Shown here one piece after another: positions 53,739 to 62,008 of a DNA stretch of 64,000 nucleotides (position 1 is the first letter of the stretch; each line of letters opens with the position of its first letter). Under the pieces are notes generated by a model, which was not told the DNA's origin, searched no databases, and was given only the letters and a program-made list of their open reading frames with translations. The translations under genes and the position numbers were made by a program. The stretch covers positions 372,001 through 436,000 of the forward strand of contig NZ_JACGWX010000001.1 in the NCBI RefSeq assembly GCF_014137945.1, in the 5' to 3' direction. Origin of the DNA: Microcella alkalica. Lineage in GTDB: Bacteria > Actinomycetota > Actinomycetes > Actinomycetales > Microbacteriaceae.

Positions 53739-56677
53739 CAGGGGGCTTCCTTTTTGGCTGCGGCGGAATCCGTCACTTCGAGGCCGCGCTCGCGGCTGTA
53801 TTGCAAGTCCCACTTGCCGACTCGCCCACGCAGTTGGTCGTCGAGAACGACGACCAACTGTCCGCTGAGCCAGCGGGACTGCTGCCAACCGGGGTAGGCG
53901 TTGCGCTCGAGTTCCCGGATGACCGCGTCGATGTTCCACGGCTTGCTCATGATCCCGGGCAGCCGGGTGCTCGAGTTCGCGGCGGCGACGGCTGAGGCGT
54001 AAGGCGGTTCCGTATCTATGGGCAGGCTGCGCCCGCCGCCTTCGGGCAGGCTGTCCAGCGTCCGGAGTTCTTCCTCGTTGCCCTGCACGAGGATCACCTC
54101 GAGGGTGTCTTCGCTGTCGCGGACCTGGGCACGCCCTCGTTCCTCGTTGGCATCGCCGATGCCGCGGTCCAGCCATCCGAGTAGTGAGCCGTTCTGGGTC
54201 TCGATGTCCCGAAGGAGAAACGTCTTCGCACGCTCCTCTTTCTCGGCGCGCTCAATCTTCCATATCCGGCGGGCCGCATCCATCGCCTCCGACCACGCGG
54301 CTGGGGTCGCGGCGCGCTTCTCGAAGGCGGCTTCCACGAGGCGGGGAATGTCACTGGGGAGCGCAATGGGTTGCCCGGCGAGGTGACTGTCGAGGGCGAC
54401 CAGACTGCGGAGCAGGGTGTAGTCGCCATACACGAAAGCGGAGCGCTTCTCCAGTTCGGGTGGCGCCGTAGCCCAGTTCTCGACGCCGGTGATGAGACAG
54501 CGTGGTTCGGCGACCGCGGCAGGGCGGTGAGATCGGGGATGCCGATGCAACCGCCCGATCCGCTGCAGCAGGAGGTCTGTGGGGGCGAGGTCGGTGACCA
54601 TAAGGTCGAAGTCGATGTCGAGAGACTGTTCGACGACCTGGGTCGCGACGATCACCGCGCGGTGCGGCCGGCGTTCGCCGAACTGTTCCGGCAACCCCGG
54701 TGGCCCAAAGTGCGTGCGCAACCATTCGTCGTTGCGGGCACGGTCGGCGGCGACGAACCGCGAGTGCATGAGACGCAAGTCGACCTCGAGATCCAATTCG
54801 TTCTCCAGCAGTCGCATGGTTTCCTGCGCCCGTCCCACCGTGTTGCGGATCACAACAGCGCACCCACCGTCGGCGAGGCGTTCGCGCAGCAGCACCAGCA
54901 GGCTCGCATCGTCATCAGCGAGGCGTTCGAGGGTCACGTTCGTGGCACGCCCGGACGCCGGAACGGCGTGGACGAGCGGATCAGGATCCCTGGTGGCGGT
55001 GATGAGCGGGTAGCCGGCGAGTTCTAACGGGCTCGCGGAGTCCTCGACCGGCTGCACCGAGCTGGGTGACTGGCTGGCCTTGAGCAATGCGGCGAGGCTC
55101 GAACCATCCGCCTCCTGAACCCTGGGCAAGGAAGCCGCTTTCTCGCGTACTCGTTCAGCAGCCGAGGTGCCACCGCGATAAGCCTCGAGAAGAGCCTTCC
55201 GTTGCGCCGACGGGAGCGTCGCCGACAGCAGGACGGTCGGCACGCCGTAGGCTCCGAGCCAGTGCAGCACCCGCTCCAGATAGGTGCTCATGTAGACATC
55301 GACGGCGTGGACCTCGTCGATGATGACGACCTTGCCGACGAGGGCGAGGTGGCGCAGCATGAGGTGTCGCGTCCTTAGTGCGGCGAACAGGATCTGGTCG
55401 ATCGTGCCGACGACGAAGTTCGACAGCGGGCCCTTCTTGCGGCCCGACAGCCACTGGTGCGCGATCACCACTTCGGATGGCATCGATCGGTTGCGCCTTG
55501 GTTCGTAGGCATCGTCCCCGATCGCTCCAAGCCGACTGTCACGGCGAAGCTCGGTGAACTCCTTGTTGAGTGAAGCCTTGCTATGGGCGAGGAAGAGGCT
55601 GCGGGCATCTCCCTGCGCCGGCAGGTGGTCGATCCAGGCGCGGACACGAGAGAACATGGCATCGCTCGTGGCCATCGTCGGCAGGGCGACGAAGCATCCG
55701 CCCGCCCCGCTGCGCTCGGCGAAGATCTCGGCGGCGGCAAGGGCTGCTTCGGTTTTCCCCTCGCCCATGGGCGCCTCGATGATCATGAGCCCCGGCCGGT
55801 CGACCGCCCACGCGACCTCGACCGCGGCGAGTTGCACCGGCCGCGGTGTGGCGCCCGCGGGCAGGTCGAACCGTTCGGCATACAGGGTGGCGGCATCCTG
55901 GGGTGGCGCGAGCGGATGCCAGGCCGGGGTGAGCATGACGTCCTGCCAGGCGTCGGCGGCACGATCCAGCGAATCGCGATGGTCGTCATAGCGGAATCGT
56001 TCGGAATCACTCGCCAGCCAGTCCGCGACGATCACTGTCGCGGTGATCAAGATCTGGGCGTCCAGGCCCAGCGGCTTCCGGGACCAGTCGGCAAAATCAG
56101 CCGAGGTCACCCCGGCGAGAGCCGCAGCAAAGCCGGCCAAGCCGTCCTGCGCCAGGCGCCAGGTCGGCGCCTCACCAATAAGCGTCGGGCGCCAAGGAAC
56201 ACCCAGGAGTTCGCCGTTGGTCGGCGTGACTCCGTGGTGACTCCCCGGCACGACGGCGTAGCTTCGGGCGACTTCCCTGTTCCAGCCGTGGCACTCCTCG
56301 AGCCAGCGGCCGAGCAGGTGCATGCTCGCAAGCGAGTGGGGAAGGAGCGCACGTTCGCTGGCGAAGGCGTGGAAATCGAATCCGGCACCCCGCATCCCTT
56401 CGCAGAGTTCGGGCACCTGCATCTGGAACGCAGCGGTGGCCTTTCCGAGGTCGTGGGAGGCGGCCAGCCAGACCAATCGACGCCGGGCCTGCGCTTCATC
56501 GTGGAGATCGGCACTCAGGCGTCGGATGACGCCGCGTGGCAGCCACTCGTCCCAGAGCAGTCCGGCGACCGCTGCACTGTCCGCCATATGCCGCCAGAGC
56601 AGGAGAGACGAATTGGTGGTGCGATCGGATTTCGCCCACGGCAAAGCGGCGGGACCAACCGGACGCGTCGCCGCCAC
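53738..56677 (-). CDS. cas3: CRISPR-associated helicase-nuclease Cas3
   Basis: 979 aa. An N-terminal HD nuclease (ASHDLGKATAAFQ, later SHHGVTP and VADWLAS) is followed by a superfamily 2 helicase with Walker A APMGEGKTEAAL, the DEVH box IIDEVHAVD, SATLP and motif VI QRIGRLHRH. It degrades DNA marked by Cascade. The GTG start follows AAAGGAGGGG, a very strong ribosome-binding site. It is the first gene of the cas operon; the promoter must lie in the 124 bp between it and the right 40-bp repeat. Confidence 0.95.
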   Translation of the reverse strand: MAATRPVGPAALPWAKSDRTTNSSLLLWRHMADSAAVAGLLWDEWLPRGVIRRLSADLHDEAQARRRLVWLAASHDLGKATAAFQMQVPELCEGMRGAGFDFHAFASERALLPHSLASMHLLGRWLEECHGWNREVARSYAVVPGSHHGVTPTNGELLGVPWRPTLIGEAPTWRLAQDGLAGFAAALAGVTSADFADWSRKPLGLDAQILITATVIVADWLASDSERFRYDDHRDSLDRAADAWQDVMLTPAWHPLAPPQDAATLYAERFDLPAGATPRPVQLAAVEVAWAVDRPGLMIIEAPMGEGKTEAALAAAEIFAERSGAGGCFVALPTMATSDAMFSRVRAWIDHLPAQGDARSLFLAHSKASLNKEFTELRRDSRLGAIGDDAYEPRRNRSMPSEVVIAHQWLSGRKKGPLSNFVVGTIDQILFAALRTRHLMLRHLALVGKVVIIDEVHAVDVYMSTYLERVLHWLGAYGVPTVLLSATLPSAQRKALLEAYRGGTSAAERVREKAASLPRVQEADGSSLAALLKASQSPSSVQPVEDSASPLELAGYPLITATRDPDPLVHAVPASGRATNVTLERLADDDASLLVLLRERLADGGCAVVIRNTVGRAQETMRLLENELDLEVDLRLMHSRFVAADRARNDEWLRTHFGPPGLPEQFGERRPHRAVIVATQVVEQSLDIDFDLMVTDLAPTDLLLQRIGRLHRHPRSHRPAAVAEPRCLITGVENWATAPPELEKRSAFVYGDYTLLRSLVALDSHLAGQPIALPSDIPRLVEAAFEKRAATPAAWSEAMDAARRIWKIERAEKEERAKTFLLRDIETQNGSLLGWLDRGIGDANEERGRAQVRDSEDTLEVILVQGNEEELRTLDSLPEGGGRSLPIDTEPPYASAVAAANSSTRLPGIMSKPWNIDAVIRELERNAYPGWQQSRWLSGQLVVVLDDQLRGRVGKWDLQYSRERGLEVTDSAAAKKEAP

Positions 56678-56801
56678 ATCCCCTCCTTTCGTCAGTGTTT
56701 CCTGCTCAACACCCCAACCATTTCGGAGGGATCGTCAGGGTCAGGGTAGGGGCACGCGCCGACATTGGGTAGGCTGACGAGCCTCACTTCCCCTCTGCGG
56801 A

Positions 56802-56841
56802 GCGGCCCGCGCCCCGTCAGGGGCCGGGCAGCTCGTAGCCC
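56802..56841 (+). repeat. 40-bp direct repeat, right border of the CRISPR-Cas block
   Basis: This is identical to 44713-44752. Here the sequence forms the 3' end of mutY (its stop reads TGA on the minus strand, 56819-56817, in the hairpin loop). The left copy forms the 3' end of arsR. Removing everything between the copies would leave arsR and mutY convergent, with overlapping ends and one shared terminator hairpin. Confidence 0.9.
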
Positions 56842-57704
56842 GACTCGCGCGAGCCGGTTGCGAGGCCGTCAGCCAGAAGGCCGGCCAGGGCGCGCTCGCG
56901 CTGCACGGCATCCGCCCACAGGCCGTCGATGATCTCGGCGGGGACCGGCCCCTCCGCGTGGCGCAGCTCGCGCATGATGAGGCCGCGCACCTGCCGGTCG
57001 CTGCCCTCGAAGCGCGCCTGACGCGGGGCGCGGGGGCCGTCGTAGTCGGGGTAGCCCGCGGCGCGCCAGGCGCACAGCGCGGCGAGCGGGCACGCGTCGC
57101 AACGGGGGGTGCGGGCGTCGCACACGACCTGGCCGAGCTCCATGAGCCCCGCGTTCATCAGGCGGGCATCCGCAGCATCGTCAGGGAGGAGCGCTTCCAT
57201 GTCCGCGAGATCCGCGCGCGTGCGGGCCGGGCCCGCCGCCCCGCGGCCATGGATCGCGCGCGCGATCACGCGGCGCGTGTTGACGTCGACGACCGGCGCG
57301 CGCACGCCGAACGCGAAGCTCGCGACCGCGCGCGCGGTGTAGTCGCCGATGCCGGGGAGGGCGAGCAGGGCATCCACGTCGCTCGGCACCTCGCCGCCGT
57401 GCCGCTCGCTGATCGCGACCGCCGCGGCGTGCAGGTTGAGCGCGCGACGCGGGTAGCCCAGGCTATCCCACGCGCGCACCGCCTCGGCGGGGGAGTCGGC
57501 GGCGAGCGCTTCGGGCGACGGCCAGCGCGCGAGCCACTGCTCGAGCCGCGGGATCACCCGGGCGACCGGGGTCTGCTGCAGCATGATCTCGCTCACGAGC
57601 ACGCCCCACGGAGAGAACCCCGGTGCGCGCCACGGCAGCGGCCGTGCGTTCGCGAGGAACCAGGGGATGACGCGCCCGCTGGGGGAGGACTCGGCGGCCG
57701 TCAC
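56817..57704 (-). CDS. mutY: A/G-specific adenine glycosylase
   Basis: 295 aa. The HhH-GPD core has SEIMLQQTPVARV (catalytic Glu), LPGIGDYTARAVASFAFG and VVDVNTRRVIARA (catalytic Asp). The 4Fe-4S cluster is C-x6-C-x2-C-x5-C (CDARTPRCDACPLAALC). It removes adenine mispaired with 8-oxoguanine. The length is normal for actinobacteria, which lack the long C-terminal domain. The final codons lie in the right 40-bp border repeat, and the gene is intact. Confidence 0.93.
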   Translation of the reverse strand: MTAAESSPSGRVIPWFLANARPLPWRAPGFSPWGVLVSEIMLQQTPVARVIPRLEQWLARWPSPEALAADSPAEAVRAWDSLGYPRRALNLHAAAVAISERHGGEVPSDVDALLALPGIGDYTARAVASFAFGVRAPVVDVNTRRVIARAIHGRGAAGPARTRADLADMEALLPDDAADARLMNAGLMELGQVVCDARTPRCDACPLAALCAWRAAGYPDYDGPRAPRQARFEGSDRQVRGLIMRELRHAEGPVPAEIIDGLWADAVQRERALAGLLADGLATGSRESGYELPGP

Positions 57705-57781
57705 GCCGCAAGCCTAGGCTGGCGCGATGAGCGTTGTCCGCTGAGGGCTCGTACGGGCCCGAAGCACTCAGCCTCGCCGCC

Positions 57782-57787
57782 TAGCGT
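57782..57787 (+). promoter_or_regulatory. -10 box of the SDR gene, probably leaderless
   Basis: TAGCGT is followed by 6 nt and the ATG at 57794. No ribosome-binding site is present in front of the ATG. Confidence 0.45.
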
Positions 57788-57793
57788 TGCGGC

Positions 57794-59263
57794 ATGCGCG
57801 TACTCGTCACCGGAGCGACCGGCTACATCGGCGGGCGGCTCGTGCCCCGACTGCTGGAGGCCGGCCACGACGTTCGCGTCTTCGTCCGCGACCCCGAGCG
57901 GCTGCGCGAGGTGCCGTGGGGCGACGAGGTCGAGGTCGCCTCGGGCGACCTGCAGCACGCTGCAGACGTGCGCGCGGCCGCTCAGGGCGTCGACGTCCTC
58001 TACTACCTCGTGCACTCGATGGCGAGCTCGGGCGACTTCGAGGAGACCGAGAAGCGCATCGCCCGAACCGTCGCGACCGAGGCGAGGGCCGCGGGCGTCG
58101 GGCGCATCGTCTATCTGGGCGGCCTGCACCCCGACGGCCCGCTCTCACGGCACCTGCGCAGCCGCAAGGAGGTCGGCGACATCCTGCTCGCGAGCGGCGT
58201 GCCGACGATCGCACTGCAGGCCGGCGTCGTCATCGGGTCGGGGTCGGCGAGCTTCGAGATGATCCGCCACCTCACCGAGGTGCTGCCGTACATGCCGGCG
58301 CCGAAGTGGGTGCGCAACTTCATCCAGCCGATCGCCGTGCGCGACGTGCTGCACTACCTGATCGAGTCGGCGACGCTGCCGGCGAGCGTGAACCGCGCCT
58401 TCGACATCGGCGGGCCCGACGTGCTGCGCTACGGCCAGATGATGAACGGCTACGCGGTCGAGGCGGGCCTCAAGCAGCGGCCGATCGCGAGCCTGCCCGT
58501 GCTTACGCCGTACCTCGCGAGTCAGTGGGTCAACCTCGTCACGCCCATCCCGCGATCGCTCGCCGTGCCGATCATCTCGAGCCTGCAGTACGACGCGGTC
58601 ATGCGCGAGCACGACATTGACGGCGTCATCCCGCCGCCGCCCGGCGGGCTCACGGGGTACCGCCTCGCCGTGCGCTACGCGCTCGCGAAGATGCGCGAGG
58701 GTGAGGTCGAGACGAGCTGGCGCAACTCGGCGGTGCAGGGCGCCCCGAGCGATCTGCTGCCGAGCGACCCCGACTGGAGCGGCCACACCGTCTACACCGA
58801 CCTGCGCGAGCTCGACACGCTCGCACCGCCGGAGGCTCTCTGGGCTGTCGTCGAGGGCATCGGCGGCGACAACGGCTGGTACTCGCTGCCCGTCGCGTGG
58901 GCCGCGCGCGGCTGGCTCGACAAGCTCGTTGGAGGAGTGGGGCTGCGTCGTGGGCGCCGCGACCCCGATCGTCTCGCCCCGGGCGATGCGCTCGACTTCT
59001 GGCGCGTGGAGCAGATCGACCGCGGCCGATTCCTCCGGTTGCGCGCCGAGATGAAGGTGCCGGGGAGGGCCTGGCTCGAGTTCACCGTCCTCCCGCGTCC
59101 GGGCGGAGGTTCGACGCTGCGTCAGCGGGCGATCTTCTTCCCCTCGGGCCTCGGTGGGCGCCTGTACTGGTTCGCGATCGCGCCGTTCCACGACGTGATC
59201 TTCGCCGGCATGGCATCCTCGATGGCGAAGACCGCCGTCTCGGGCCGCCCGGTTCGACGCTGA
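57794..59263 (+). CDS. atypical SDR (NAD(P)-binding) protein fused to DUF2867
   Basis: 489 aa. The N-terminal Rossmann part has VTGATGYIGGRLVPRLL, VRDPERL and YLGGLHPDG. The second half (about 330-480) matches DUF2867, with WYSLPVAWAARGWLDKLVGGVGLRRGRRDP, DALDFWRVE and a final hydrophobic region. The same fusion is common in actinobacteria, and the reaction is not established. The ATG is chosen from the leaderless promoter at 57782 and homology. It stands alone, divergent from mutY. Confidence 0.85.
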   Translation: MRVLVTGATGYIGGRLVPRLLEAGHDVRVFVRDPERLREVPWGDEVEVASGDLQHAADVRAAAQGVDVLYYLVHSMASSGDFEETEKRIARTVATEARAAGVGRIVYLGGLHPDGPLSRHLRSRKEVGDILLASGVPTIALQAGVVIGSGSASFEMIRHLTEVLPYMPAPKWVRNFIQPIAVRDVLHYLIESATLPASVNRAFDIGGPDVLRYGQMMNGYAVEAGLKQRPIASLPVLTPYLASQWVNLVTPIPRSLAVPIISSLQYDAVMREHDIDGVIPPPPGGLTGYRLAVRYALAKMREGEVETSWRNSAVQGAPSDLLPSDPDWSGHTVYTDLRELDTLAPPEALWAVVEGIGGDNGWYSLPVAWAARGWLDKLVGGVGLRRGRRDPDRLAPGDALDFWRVEQIDRGRFLRLRAEMKVPGRAWLEFTVLPRPGGGSTLRQRAIFFPSGLGGRLYWFAIAPFHDVIFAGMASSMAKTAVSGRPVRR

Positions 59264-59285
59264 GGCGATCGCGAGGGGGCTCGCT

Positions 59286-59885
59286 GTGCGGCATGCGACG
59301 GTCTCGAGGGCGGATGCGGCGCGCACGCGCCTCGTCGCGCTCGTCGCACTCGCCCTGCTGCTGGGCCTGCTCGGCTCGGTGATCTCGGCGCCGCAGCCCG
59401 CTCGCGCCGACGAGAGCGAGGGGCTCTTCTCGCTTCTGGATCAGGCGCGCAACGGCGAGGGCCGATCCTCGTTCGAGCGAGTGGCCGCGCTCGACGCCGT
59501 CGCTCTCGAGTGGGCTGCCTCGATGGCCGCGTCGGGGGCGAACGGCTCGACCTGGGGGGTGCAGCCGCCAGAATCCGTCGCCGCGCAGCCCGCCCCGGCA
59601 CCCGAGGCCGCGACGTCGCCCGACCCCCAGCCCAGCGTGATCGACCGGGAGCCCTCACGCGCACCGACGCCGCTCCCCTCGCCGAGCGCGACCCCGAGCC
59701 TGTCGGCGACCGTCGAGCCGAGCGCCTCCGCGACACCCGACCCCGCTCCCTCGCCGTCCGACCCGGCCTCCGTTGTGTCCGGGTCGACGGCAGGCGCTCT
59801 CGTCGCGCTCGCGGTGCTCGCCGCCCTCGTCGCGGTCGCCGGGGCGCTCGTGCTTCGCCGTCGGGGCAGTCGCGCACGGCACTAG
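59286..59885 (+). CDS. secreted, Pro/Ser-rich, membrane-anchored protein with a partial CAP-like segment
   Basis: 199 aa from GTG. A signal peptide (about 15-40, ending ARADES) is followed by a 40-residue stretch, LFSLLDQARNGEG...LDAVALEWAASMAASG. This resembles the first helices of CAP/SCP (PR-1) domains, but the rest of that domain is absent. A Pro/Ser/Thr/Ala-rich stalk (about 95-165) and one C-terminal membrane segment followed by basic residues (LVLRRRGSRARH) complete it. The layout is of a wall-spanning surface protein. It may be a decayed or minimal CAP protein; the function is unknown. Confidence 0.65.
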   Translation: MRHATVSRADAARTRLVALVALALLLGLLGSVISAPQPARADESEGLFSLLDQARNGEGRSSFERVAALDAVALEWAASMAASGANGSTWGVQPPESVAAQPAPAPEAATSPDPQPSVIDREPSRAPTPLPSPSATPSLSATVEPSASATPDPAPSPSDPASVVSGSTAGALVALAVLAALVAVAGALVLRRRGSRARH

Positions 59886-60006
59886 CGGCGCCGTTCAGCG
59901 CTGTCAACCGTGTTCCCGACGGGGCGTCCGTGCGCGAGCATCACTCGCAGGCCGCCCTACCGGAGCGGCTCTCGATCCGGAGACGACGGCGTCCAAGGAG
60001 GACGAC

Positions 60007-60381
60007 ATGATGCGCACCGTTTCACACCGAGAACTGTCCACCGGCGTTCGCGCCCTGATCCTCGCCGGCCTGCTCGGGCTGCTCCTCGCCTTCGCGAGTA
60101 TCGTCGCGAGCGGGGCCGCGGCAGCCGCCGCGAGCGGCTCGCCCGCCGGGGTCGCTCCGCTGTCGGCCACCGCAGAGCCGACCGAGGAGCCGACCGAGGA
60201 GGAGCCACCCGCAGAAGAGGCCCCCGACGAGCCCGTCGAGCAGGACAACGACATCGTCGTGACCGACGACGACGGCTTCCCGCTGTGGGCGACCGTGCTG
60301 CTCGTGGTGCTGGGCATCGCCCTCGTCGCCGCGATCGCGTACGCCGCGACGCGCGACCGCGACCGACGCGATCGCATCTAG
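60007..60381 (+). CDS. small secreted/membrane protein with acidic stalk
   Basis: 124 aa. The start ATGATG follows AAGGAGG, a strong ribosome-binding site. There is an N-terminal signal or anchor (LILAGLLGLLLAFASIVASG), an acidic Pro/Glu/Thr stalk (AEPTEEPTEEEPPAEEAPDEP), a second hydrophobic helix (LWATVLLVVLGIALVAAIAYA) and a charged end. A GC-rich hairpin follows the gene. No known family was recognised. Like the previous gene it looks built to span the wall. Confidence 0.65.
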   Translation: MMRTVSHRELSTGVRALILAGLLGLLLAFASIVASGAAAAAASGSPAGVAPLSATAEPTEEPTEEEPPAEEAPDEPVEQDNDIVVTDDDGFPLWATVLLVVLGIALVAAIAYAATRDRDRRDRI

Positions 60382-60406
60382 CGAGCATCCGGCACCGAAC
60401 CGACGC

Positions 60407-60440
60407 GGCCCGCTGCACCTCCCACAGGGTGCGGCGGGCC
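60407..60440 (+). terminator. 13-bp hairpin, terminator-like
   Basis: Arms 60407-60419 (GGCCCGCTGCACC) and 60428-60440 pair with one G-T, and the loop is 8 nt. It lies 25 nt after the small membrane-protein gene. There is no T run behind it. Confidence 0.6.
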
Positions 60441-60557
60441 CCGTCATGTCCGGGCGGATGAGACGGCCCCGATTCAGGTCACGAAACGGTAACGCGATGG
60501 GATAGGGTGGCGGAACCCTGCACCGAGGCAGGCTCCCCGACCCACGGAGCGACGTCG

Positions 60558-61466
60558 ATGGCGACAGCGCGAAGGCACGAGAGCGGCGCCCCGCGTCCGT
60601 ACTCGGTGCGACGGATGTCCGTCTCGGCCGCCGCCTGCATCGCGCTCGTGCTCGTCATGGTCGTCGACCACGACGCGGCCACCGTCCACGCCGCGAACAT
60701 GTGGGGCACCTTGCGCGAGCCGGGTCAGCCCGCGTTCATCGCCGGCCACCGAGGCGACCGCGCCACCGCGCCGGAGAACACCATCCCGGCCATCCAGGCC
60801 GCGCTGGACTCGAGCATGGAGTTCGTCGAGATCGACGTGCGCACGACACTCGACGGCGAGCCCGTGCTGATCCACGACGAGACCCTCGAGCGCACGACGA
60901 CCGGCACGGGGCTCGTCGAGGAACGCCTCTGGGCGGAGCTGCGGGAGCTCGACGCGGGCACCTGGTACGCGCCGGAGTGGGCCGGCACGCGCATCCCGCA
61001 CTTCGACGACTTCATCGACGTCTTCACGATCTCGCGAAAGAAAGCACTCGTCGAGCTCAAGGACATCTGGAGCGAGGACGAGCTCGAGTCCATCGTGAGC
61101 GCGATCTACGTCGCGGGCGTGCAGGACAGGATCGTGTTCGCGAGCTTCGAGATCGGCACCCTCCACAACCTCGCACGGGCGGCACCGAATCTGCCGCGGG
61201 TCGTCCTGAGGCGGACGCTCCCGGCTGATCCGGTGCGGCTCGCCCAGTACTACGGGGCCGCGGCCGTCATGACGCGGCTCGCGGAGGTGCGCGCTCGTCC
61301 GGAGGTCGTCGGCGCGATGCACGAGGCGGGCCTCGGCATCATGCTGTACACGCTGAACTCCGAGGAGAGCTGGAGCGAGGCGCTCGCCTACGGTGTCGAT
61401 GGCGTCGTCACCGACGAGCCGAGCGCGCTCGACGACTGGCTCGCCGCCACCGCACCGGGTACGTGA
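60558..61466 (+). CDS. glycerophosphodiester phosphodiesterase family protein
   Basis: 302 aa from ATG 60558. The N-terminus has a hydrophobic segment (VSAAACIALVLVMVVDHDAATVHA), so it is exported or anchored. The GDPD core is clear: GHRGDRATAPENTIPAIQAAL with the first catalytic His, EIDVRTTLDGEPVLIHDETLERTT, VELKD and the C-terminal GVDGVVTDEP. It hydrolyses glycerophosphodiesters to glycerol 3-phosphate and an alcohol. The ATG is chosen because CGGAG precedes it and a TAGGGT box at 60503-60508 overlaps the earlier in-frame GTG. The stop overlaps the next reading frame. Confidence 0.88.
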   Translation: MATARRHESGAPRPYSVRRMSVSAAACIALVLVMVVDHDAATVHAANMWGTLREPGQPAFIAGHRGDRATAPENTIPAIQAALDSSMEFVEIDVRTTLDGEPVLIHDETLERTTTGTGLVEERLWAELRELDAGTWYAPEWAGTRIPHFDDFIDVFTISRKKALVELKDIWSEDELESIVSAIYVAGVQDRIVFASFEIGTLHNLARAAPNLPRVVLRRTLPADPVRLAQYYGAAAVMTRLAEVRARPEVVGAMHEAGLGIMLYTLNSEESWSEALAYGVDGVVTDEPSALDDWLAATAPGT

Positions 61467-62008
61467 GGCCCCGACGGCGCTCGAACCGCGTGGGTCCAGC
61501 TCGCCGCTCTGCTCGTCGCGCTCGTGGCCGCGATGCGCGCGGTGATGCTCCGAGCGACGCGCACCGTCGCGGCTGGCGCACGGCGGTGCCCGCTCGGCAT
61601 TCGGTCGGCCTGCCCGCCCTCACGCTGCTCGCGGTGGTCACGGTGTTCGTCACGGGGATCATCGTGAGCGAGGAGGGGCGAGGCGGAGCCCTTCCCGGCA
61701 TCCTCATCCCGGTCGCGATCGCTCTGCTCATCCGCATCGGCATCTGCGTGTGGAGGTCGCCGCTCACGGTGGAGGGCTCCGAGCTGCCGGACCACATCCG
61801 CGGTCTCGAGCAGTACATCGAGCTCGCCGAGGCAGAGCGGATGCGCGTGCTGCAGTTGCCGCAGGGCGCACTGCGCGACCAGGCGGAGGTGGAGGATCGC
61901 GACGAGGCGCTGCGCGTCACCGAGCGCCTCCTGCCGCGGGTCATCCGGCGGGGGCGGGGGAGGCGGAGGCGGCGGAGGGGTCTGAGCGCGGCCATCTCGG
62001 CCGGGTGA
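61463..62008 (+). pseudogene. DUF2207-like C-terminal fragment cut by an IS256-family insertion
   Basis: The frame begins at a GTG overlapping the GDPD stop. Only one part has a recognisable family pattern: two hydrophobic stretches followed by GSELPDHIRGLEQYIELAEA and ERMRVLQLPQGALRDQ...ERLLP, which resembles the end of DUF2207 membrane proteins. The large N-terminal domain of that family is missing. Beyond ERLLP the sequence becomes an Arg-rich run, probably a frameshift. The stop TGA at 62006-62008 is supplied by the inserted IS element. It is likely a decaying gene and may not be expressed. Confidence 0.55.
61996..62003 (+). repeat. 8-bp target-site duplication, left copy
   Basis: CTCGGCCG immediately precedes the IS256-family element and is repeated exactly at 63419-63426. 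Eight bases is the duplication length of the IS256 family. Confidence 0.9.

Noticed and set aside
59122-59907. Minus-strand Arg/Ser-rich frame opposite the Pro/Ser-rich secreted protein
   Set aside because: It is low-complexity antisense of the Pro/Ser/Ala stalk. The plus-strand protein has a signal peptide and an anchor.
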